From Oscillospiraceae bacterium (GTDB lineage: Bacteria > Bacillota > Clostridia > Oscillospirales > CAG-272): a stretch of DNA of 39,776 nucleotides. The notes under the pieces are model-generated. The model saw only the letters and a program-made list of their open reading frames with translations, was not told where the DNA came from and searched no databases. Numbering within the stretch: the stretch's first letter is position 1; each line of letters starts with the position of its first letter. The DNA lies in NCBI GenBank assembly GCA_015063895.1, contig SVTG01000016.1:1-39776 (forward strand), read 5' to 3'. This document shows positions 26,662 through 33,000 of this stretch, piece after piece. The position numbers were made by a program, and so were the translations under genes.

Positions 26662-26667
26662 AACGAT

Positions 26668-26767
26668 CCCTCCGTCAGACGGGGGGTATCCTTATCGGAG
26701 AATTAAAAAAACAACTATAAGTGCGAGCATCGCATTTGTTCGGACAAATACAGTATGGGCTAAGCCC
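26668..26767. repeat. Leading part of the hairpin tract: four short palindromes
   Basis: CCCTCCG/CGGGGGG (26668-26686), AAGTGCGA/TCGCATTT (26719-26737, one G-T pair), ATTTGT-TCGG-ACAAAT (26734-26749) and GGGC-TAA-GCCC (26757-26767). The second and third share bases and so are alternatives. No coding frame fits. Confidence 0.7.
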
Positions 26768-26785
26768 AAACCCCTTTACAAACAG

Positions 26786-26831
26786 AAAGAGATAACAAAT
26801 CGGTTCTTCGCCGAAATGTTATCTCTTTTTT
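26786..26831 (+). terminator. 43-bp hairpin with T-tract, copy 1
   Basis: Twelve-bp stem AAAGAGATAACA / TGTTATCTCTTT around 19 nt containing CGG...CCG, followed by six T. It works as a rho-independent terminator for the plus-strand mecA-like gene. An identical 43-bp copy in reverse lies at 29890-29932. Confidence 0.85.
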
Positions 26832-26842
26832 CTGTCTGTTTA

Positions 26843-27043
26843 ATGAAATCGTGGCTATGCCACGATGAAATCTTCGCTCCGCTCAGATGAAATCCAAGGA
26901 TAAACCTTGGATGAAATCAAATCCGTCTAAATGCAACCCTGCGAAGCAGGATTTCATCGCGAAAGCGATTTCATCCACCAAAGGTGGATTTCACCCGTCG
27001 AAGACGGATTTGACTGCGTGATACTCCGTTAAGAGTATCACGC
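26843..27043. repeat. Array of palindromes joined by GATGAAATC linkers in two inverted halves
   Basis: Left half: the linker ATGAAATC at 26843, 26865, 26887 and 26911, with palindromes between, such as ATCGTGGC-TAT-GCCACGAT (26848-26866) and ATCCAAGG-ATAAA-CCTTGGAT (26892-26912). Right half: the linker is inverted (GATTTCATC, GATTTCATC, GATTTCACC, GATTTGACT at 26950, 26967, 26987, 27007) after CCTGC-GAA-GCAGG (26938-26950), ATCGC-GAAA-GCGAT (26956-26969), ATCCACC-AAA-GGTGGAT (26973-26989) and CCGTC-GAA-GACGG (26995-27007). AAATCCGTC (26919) also pairs at a distance with GACGGATTT (27003). The last hairpin GCGTGATACTC/GAGTATCACGC (27016-27043) is the longest. No gene. Confidence 0.88.
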
Positions 27044-27084
27044 TATACGGGGGGATATTTATTATTTTGAAAGCGGCGCGGTAT

Positions 27085-28176
27085 TTATTGTTGCAGCGCC
27101 TTTTTGAGGTCGCGACCGATGCGTACGGCCATGCGCTGAAAGCCGAGATCATTGGGGTGCGTGCCGTCTACCGTACAGGCGTCCCAGTCCTCACCCTTAA
27201 AGAGCTGTGCACCGTCAATAAACCAAACCTTGTTATCCCCTGCCAGCAACGCGTTTTCATAGGTGCGACGAATGATCGCACGGCGCGCGGTAAAGCGTCC
27301 GTAGGAAAACCTTTCATCCCCCTTCAAAAGCACGTTGGGGGCCGAAACGATCACGATCGGCAGATCGGGATGTGCCGCGCGGATCACCTTAAAAAAGGGC
27401 TCGTGCGTGGCGGCCAGATGCTCCTCGTTATTGGTATTATGATCGTAATCCAGCACAAAGGCACTCATATCCAGCGTGGCGATATATTCCGCCATTTTGA
27501 TCTCACCCTTGGCACTGCCGGAAAAGCCAAGATTGATATGGTCAACACCGAGCTTGCGCGAGATGATCGCCTGATAGGCGTTACCGGGGCGCGAGGCGCA
27601 GCCGCCCTGCGTGATCGAGCTGCCGTAGTAGACCACGGGCTTCTCAATGGCATAGGGGGTGGGAGCCTCGAGCAGCGCCTCCTTTTTCAGTGCCACGTAG
27701 AGCTCCTTCACGCCGTCGTAAAGCGGAAAATTGATGGTATAATCATACACGTCACCGCTCTCAAGCCAATGAGCCGAGGCGTAGCCCTCGCTCATGCCGC
27801 GCGGCGGTACAAAGGTGCGATAATACGTGTCCTTGCCCTTTTTATCCACACGGTAAAGGTCAAAGCCGGATTGCCCCGTCAAGGGCATATGTACCATCGG
27901 CGCGCCGTTTTTCATCACCGCCTTGATGGCTATATAACGCGAATTGGTGCGAAAACGCACGCGTCCGCCTGCCGTGCAGCGATTGAGGCCCCCCGAAACG
28001 CCTGCCGAGATCTCGTTTGCGACCTCCTGGGGCATGCGCACAAAGCGGCCCTGTGCCTCGTCATAGCGCACGCCGTAAAGCACAAAAGGCGCCTCACGCA
28101 CGTCAAGCCACACAAGATCGGGCTCGGTAATCGTGGTTTCTACCACTAAATTCTTATCAATATCCTCAATTCTCAT
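27085..28176 (-). CDS. SGNH/GDSL hydrolase (probable carbohydrate esterase)
   Basis: 363 residues, no signal peptide seen, so probably cytoplasmic. N-terminal beta-rich domain (~1-165), then an SGNH hydrolase domain (~170-363). Block I VVYYGSSITQGGCA carries the nucleophile Ser; NLGFSGSAKGE is block II; DYDHN stands in the block III position; and DGTHPNDLGFQRMA holds the catalytic Asp and His (DxxH). Such two-domain enzymes usually remove acetyl or other acyl groups from sugars; the substrate here is unknown. The start is ATG 28176 with GGGAGGT 8 bases upstream; the frame is open 17 codons further. It has a sound promoter, is divergent from the glycosylase gene, and no classic terminator follows, only the hairpin array. 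Confidence 0.85.
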   Translation of the reverse strand: MRIEDIDKNLVVETTITEPDLVWLDVREAPFVLYGVRYDEAQGRFVRMPQEVANEISAGVSGGLNRCTAGGRVRFRTNSRYIAIKAVMKNGAPMVHMPLTGQSGFDLYRVDKKGKDTYYRTFVPPRGMSEGYASAHWLESGDVYDYTINFPLYDGVKELYVALKKEALLEAPTPYAIEKPVVYYGSSITQGGCASRPGNAYQAIISRKLGVDHINLGFSGSAKGEIKMAEYIATLDMSAFVLDYDHNTNNEEHLAATHEPFFKVIRAAHPDLPIVIVSAPNVLLKGDERFSYGRFTARRAIIRRTYENALLAGDNKVWFIDGAQLFKGEDWDACTVDGTHPNDLGFQRMAVRIGRDLKKALQQ

Positions 28177-28212
28177 TAAGCGATACCTCCCAAGGCAATA
28201 TTTACCGCTTTT

Positions 28213-28241
28213 ATTGTACCACACCAAACAAAAAATGTAAA
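28213..28241 (-). promoter_or_regulatory. Promoter of the SGNH hydrolase gene
   Basis: Minus strand TTTACA (28241-28236), 17-bp spacer, TACAAT (28218-28213). Confidence 0.7.
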
Positions 28242-28269
28242 CCTTTTTATAAAAATTAAACCCTATATG

Positions 28270-28298
28270 TTGCTTTTATATCATTCATTTGCTATAAT
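28270..28298 (+). promoter_or_regulatory. Promoter of the uracil-DNA glycosylase / AEC transporter pair
   Basis: TTGCTT (28270-28275), 17-bp spacer ending TTTGC, TATAAT (28293-28298), 38 bp before the start codon. Confidence 0.78.
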
Positions 28299-28336
28299 AA
28301 TGGCAATGAGTTGCGCGACTGAAAAGGAGTGACCGT

Positions 28337-28894
28337 ATGGATTGGCAAGCATTACTTGAAAATTGCAGCAGCTGCCACAAATGCGCCCTTGGCGACACGC
28401 GCACCAACGTGGTGTTCGGTGCAGGTCAAAAAAACGCCTCGCTTTTGTTTGTGGGGGAAGCCCCGGGCGAAGCCGAGGACTTATCGGGCGTACCCTTTGT
28501 GGGGCGTGCGGGACAGCTGCTGAACAGCTTTTTAGATGAGGCGGGCATCGCCCGTGACAAGGTATATATTGCCAACATTTTAAAATGCCGCCCACCCGAA
28601 AACCGCGATCCCTCCCCCGCCGAGGAGGAGGCCTGCCGCCCCTGGCTGGAGGCGCAGATCCGCCTCATTGACCCCCGCGTGATCGTCTGCCTTGGACGCA
28701 TTTCCGCCGCGCGCCTCATCAAGCCCGATTTCCGCATCACCAAGGAGCACGGCGTATGGTTTGAAAGGGAGGGGCGACTGATCACCGCCGTTTACCACCC
28801 CGCTTACCTCCTGCGAGATCCGCGCAAGCGCCCCGATTTTAAAGCGGATCTCAAGCGCATTTACGATCAATTACAGCAAACGGAGCAAAGTTAA
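28337..28894 (+). CDS. Family 4 uracil-DNA glycosylase (iron-sulphur type)
   Basis: 185 residues. It removes uracil from DNA at the start of base-excision repair. The start CSSCHKCALG supplies two of the four cluster cysteines (CxxC spacing); VGEAPGEAEDLSGVPFVGRAG is the family 4 active-site motif, and KCRPPENRDPSPAEEEAC gives the other two cysteines. The C-terminal motif AVYHPAYLLR follows. AAAAGGAG seven bases before the ATG supports the start. Its stop overlaps the next start (TAATG), so the pair is translated together. Confidence 0.95.
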   Translation: MDWQALLENCSSCHKCALGDTRTNVVFGAGQKNASLLFVGEAPGEAEDLSGVPFVGRAGQLLNSFLDEAGIARDKVYIANILKCRPPENRDPSPAEEEACRPWLEAQIRLIDPRVIVCLGRISAARLIKPDFRITKEHGVWFEREGRLITAVYHPAYLLRDPRKRPDFKADLKRIYDQLQQTEQS

Positions 28895-29859
28895 TGTCAA
28901 GCACTACGTTTTTTAATCTTTTGACCATCATCGGCGTGCTATTTCTCGTGATGGTTGCAGGCTTTTGGTGCCGTCGCCGCGGCATCATCAACGACGTGAC
29001 CTCAAACCGCATGTCAAAGCTCATTATTGAGGTGGGGCAACCGCTGCTCATCATCGGGTCGCTGATCAACAAGGAATTCAGCTGGGAGCTCCTAAAGGGG
29101 GGCCTGCTTTACTTCGGTATTGGCCTCGTCATTCACCCCGTTATGTGTCTGGTGGCCTTTCTCTTCGGTCACGCATTTACCGACCCCGACGAGAAAAAGC
29201 TGTCGCAATTTGCGCTGACCTTTACCAACTGCGCCTTTATCGGCTTTCCGATCCTGGCGGCGGTATTCCCCGAAACGGGCGTCTTTTACGGCTCGTTTTT
29301 CGTCATAGGCTTCCATATTTATATTTGGACCCTCGGCATTTATCTGCTCTCTCGCGGGCGTGAGGATATCAAGCTCACCCCCAAAAAGGCGATCCTCAAC
29401 TTCGGCACCGTGCCGTGTGCCATCGGCCTTGCCCTCTATTTACTGAAGGCTGTGCTGCCAATGCCCGCTGTTTTCATTGATTTCTCAGGCTATATGGGCA
29501 GCCTTTGTATGCCGATCTCAGTCTTGATCACGGGTTCCCTGCTTGCCACGCAAAAGCCGCACGATATCCTGTGCAGCCCACGCATTTATCTTTTTAACGC
29601 GATCAAGCTGATCGTTATGCCCCTGATCATCTGCCTGCTTGCAAAGCTGGTGACGCTGAGAGTTACCGACAGCTATGAGATCGTGATGTTCTGTACCGTG
29701 ATCGCCGCCCTTCCCTCGGCCGCCACCATTACAATGCTGGCCGAGCTTTACGGCATCAAGCCCGGCTACGCCGCACAAACCGTGGGCACCTCGTCCCTCT
29801 TATCCGTGGCGACTCTGCCCCTCTTATACTTCCTCGGTGACCTGATCGCCAGGCTTTGA
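28894..29859 (+). CDS. AEC-family (auxin efflux carrier/malate permease-like) transporter
   Basis: 321 residues with about ten membrane segments in two halves separated by a short charged loop (~155-168, SRGREDIKLTPKKA). AEC proteins move organic anions or amphipathic substrates across the cell membrane; the substrate cannot be told. Family features: FWCRRRGIINDVTSNRMSKL near the start, FALTFTNCAFIGFPI in the first half, LCMPISVLITGSLLA and ALPSAATITMLAELYG in the second. Coupled to the glycosylase by a 1-bp overlap (TAATG), a pairing with no obvious functional logic. Followed by the 43-bp hairpin, copy 2. Confidence 0.9.
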   Translation: MSSTTFFNLLTIIGVLFLVMVAGFWCRRRGIINDVTSNRMSKLIIEVGQPLLIIGSLINKEFSWELLKGGLLYFGIGLVIHPVMCLVAFLFGHAFTDPDEKKLSQFALTFTNCAFIGFPILAAVFPETGVFYGSFFVIGFHIYIWTLGIYLLSRGREDIKLTPKKAILNFGTVPCAIGLALYLLKAVLPMPAVFIDFSGYMGSLCMPISVLITGSLLATQKPHDILCSPRIYLFNAIKLIVMPLIICLLAKLVTLRVTDSYEIVMFCTVIAALPSAATITMLAELYGIKPGYAAQTVGTSSLLSVATLPLLYFLGDLIARL

Positions 29860-29889
29860 CCGATCGCATAAAAAACCAAAACCAACAAA

Positions 29890-29940
29890 AAAGAGATAAC
29901 ATTTCGGCGAAGAACCGATTTGTTATCTCTTTCGTTTTTA
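29890..29940. terminator. 43-bp hairpin, copy 2 (reverse orientation)
   Basis: 29890-29932 is the exact reverse complement of 26786-26828, and the run of six T on its minus-strand side also matches. On the plus strand it ends TTTCGTTTTTA, so it can terminate the AEC transporter transcript as well. Confidence 0.85.
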
Positions 29941-30081
29941 TAAATGAATTGGCTTTGGCATGATTTCTCGTCGGTGAGCCTTCTCCACAAATGGAATGGC
30001 AGCCAATCTGCCGTAATTTTCATTGCTGTCTCCTTTATTGAATGGAATACACCACCCAAGGCTGTAAAGCCTTGGGTGGTG
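29941..30081. repeat. Second hairpin tract, ending in a 14-bp perfect hairpin
   Basis: ATTGGCT (29948-29954) pairs with AGCCAAT (30001-30007); GGCAG-CCAAT-CTGCC (29998-30012) is an alternative; AATGGAAT is repeated at 29990 and 30040. The last hairpin is CACCACCCAAGGCT-GTAA-AGCCTTGGGTGGTG (30050-30081), 8 bp after the stop of the giant gene and lacking a T-tract. It follows the 43-bp hairpin as the array at 26843 follows copy 1. No gene. Confidence 0.65.
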
Positions 30082-30089
30082 CTCATAGC

Positions 30090-33000
30090 TTAAAATTCGA
30101 TCATATCGTCGCCAAGGATATCCTCTGCGGTATCATTGGTGGGATCGTCCTCGGGCAGCGGTACGGGGTCGGGCAGCTCGTAGGTCGAGTTGCCGCGCCA
30201 GAGGATCAGGCCCGCGTTGTTCGTGCCGCCCTCGTAGGTAATATCACCCGAGGCCGACTTGTGGTAAATACCCGTGCCCCAGCCGAAGGTCGTGCCCGCA
30301 GACCCGGGATACTCGTTGGTAAGGCCTGCAATAAACTGATCGGCATAGGTCTTAAGCTCTGCGTCACTCAGAGGCGTATCGCCCTCACAAACATTCAGCG
30401 GGAGGCCTGCAACACCGTCCTTTGTCAGCGTCATCGTGGGATTGTAGTGATACTTATTCCCTACAGTTTCATCCAGCGGCTGACCGGCAAAGATATACAG
30501 CCATCTGGTGTTCTTCAGCCACAAAATGTTCTGCATAATGTAGGAGGAGGTGCTGGTTTCGTTGGCAAGGCTCTGCACGTTGTTGGCAGAGTGCGACCAC
30601 AAAATGATCTGTGCATCGATGCGGTAATACGACGCCGCCTCAATGCCGTTGCCGCCGTGGTGCGAGGAAAGCACCATATCGGACTTGAGATAATCGCCCC
30701 AAAGCGCACGCATCTGCTGCGAGCCACGTGCCTGAAGGTCGCCGGGGTTCATCAGGCTGATGGCATTTTTACCGACGAGGATGTTGCCGTTACCGTCGGT
30801 TTCGTGCGCCGTCAGACGCAGGACCGTAGAGGTGTTATTGAAGTAAAGCATAGCCCAAGGATGAATATCCTCATGCGTATACATGACCTCAAATTCAAGG
30901 TTGCCGATAAAGAACTGCTGGCCCGTGTGCACCTTATAATACTGCACGTAGGTGCCGTCGTAATTCTTATACCAGTTATCCGACTCCAGGAGGTTCGCGA
31001 TCGTGGGATTGGGATCCATCGAGTTGTAGATCTCGTCGTTAGAGGGGGTGTTGGCAATGAGCCTTGTCACCTTAGCCTTGGGATTCCATAGGTTGGACGA
31101 ACCGCTCTGACAGTAGGTCTTAATGAACTTATCCATCATGCCGTAGTGGTCGCCGTGGCCGTGCGAAAGGAGCCATGTGATCTCAATGGGCTTCGAGTTC
31201 GTGGGTGCCGTGCCGCCGTGCGCGTCCTTGTAAAGATCGGTCAGAAGGTTGTAAAGACGCTCCGCATCGGTCGCGTTACAGCCACCGCCGCCGCCATCAA
31301 GCACCACGAAGGTACCGTCCTCCAGCGTATACACGTAGCAGAAGCCGAAGTTACGTTTGTTCTCGTCATTAAGATCGAAGGAAACCTCCATCGAGGTCAG
31401 CTTGGTCGTGGTCAGCTTGCCCGTAGCGGGTACGCGCAGCATGCTCTCGTCAAGCAGCTGATGGATATAGGACTTGTCGTTGGCGGTCCTTGCCGCGATC
31501 ACGCGCAGCGTGGGGGTAAACATCTTTTCAAGCGTTTCGGTATCGTTGAGCTGCTCAAGATCCGCATCGGCATAGGCGTGCAGCATCACGTGCAGCATAA
31601 TACCCGTGGTACTGTTTACGTAGGTAACGAAGTAATTACCCTTGATCGAGCGCTGAGTCATATACACGGTAAAGCCGCGAGACTCAAGGAGTCTGCAGTA
31701 GTTGTAGTAATCGCCGAAGCCCGCGTTCTTGTAATAATACTCGATCGCGTCGTTATCCACGTTCACAACGCCCGAAAGCTGAATGCCTGCGGGACGGGGG
31801 CAAAGCGTGGTATCGGTCACCAGCTTCTTGACTTCCTCGGCCACGTTCCCCGTGCCCGTAGCGCCCGTCACGCTGTCAAAGGCACCCGTAAAGCCGTCAA
31901 TGCCGTACTTCTCAAACTCATAGTCAACGGGCACGAAGTAGCCGTTGTCGGTTGCAAAATCGGCAAGGTCTGCTTCAAGCAGCGCCTTGGCAAGACGGAG
32001 GGTCGAATCGTCAAACGCGGTGATCACCACGTTACCGTCCTTGATGGTATAGCCGTAATAGCCTGCATCGCGTCCGACCAGCGCGGTCTGCATCGCGTAA
32101 TCGGTAAGACCGATCTGGATCGTGCCCACGTTCGTGGCAAGATTGTCAGGCAGATAGGTATAGTTCATGCCGCTGCCGTCCAGCTGATTGCCCAGCAGGA
32201 TCGCCGCTACCACGGGATAGTCAACGTAGAATTGCTCGTTGCCCTCCTGATTATACAGGTGCGTATAAGCGCCGTACATAAAGTAGATCTTAGAATAGTT
32301 CTTGTCACCGCCACCGGTATAGGGCTGCCAGATGTTGCCGTCACGGTGCCAGGAGAACACGAAGGGGGTGTCACTGTTCAGTGGCAGCATTTCCACATTG
32401 GAGGAAACGATCTCGCTGATAATGACCGTCTTATTGGCTTCCATATCGGCCAACACCGTATTGCTGAATACGGAAAGTGCCTGCATCGTCAAGGCATTCG
32501 TGGTACCGACGATCACGATCTTACCGTTGATCACGCCGATATAGTAGCCCTCACCCTCGATCTCGGAGAGCGCCTTCGCGGTTTCGGTCGTACCCGTGTT
32601 ACCCACGAGGATAGCCGCGCCCGAGGCGGTGTAGCCAAGAGAGGTGAGCTTGTTCTTCAGCGTGGTGTTAGCGGCCGTCTTGAGGTTAGCGCTGGCATCG
32701 CCGCCCACGGTGATCGTCGTGGAGGGCGTCACGGTCGACACGTCATAGGTGTGCTCGTAGCCGCAATAGCTCTTCAGGATCTCCTGCTCCGTCTCGTCAA
32801 AGGCACTGTAGCCGTTGTGATAGTAGAGCGAGGGGGACATATGCTCCTCATCGGGCAGAATCACGTAGGAGGTATAGGCCGCCTTGGTCACCGCTGCCAT
32901 AGAGTCGGTGTTGTAGGCTGCATCGTAATTGCTGTAGTAATAGGTGCTACCGACCTTCACGTAGGATACTGCGGCAAGCACGCGCGTATAGTTGGTGGTC

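Noticed and set aside
26843-27043. CRISPR array
   Set aside because: The repeated unit is only 9 nt, changes orientation mid-array, and the intervening sequences are themselves palindromes; no cas genes are near.
29766-30086. Minus-strand 106-codon frame across the hairpin tract and the end of the AEC gene
   Set aside because: It is antisense to the transporter's end and its first half translates the repeat hairpins; no ribosome site.
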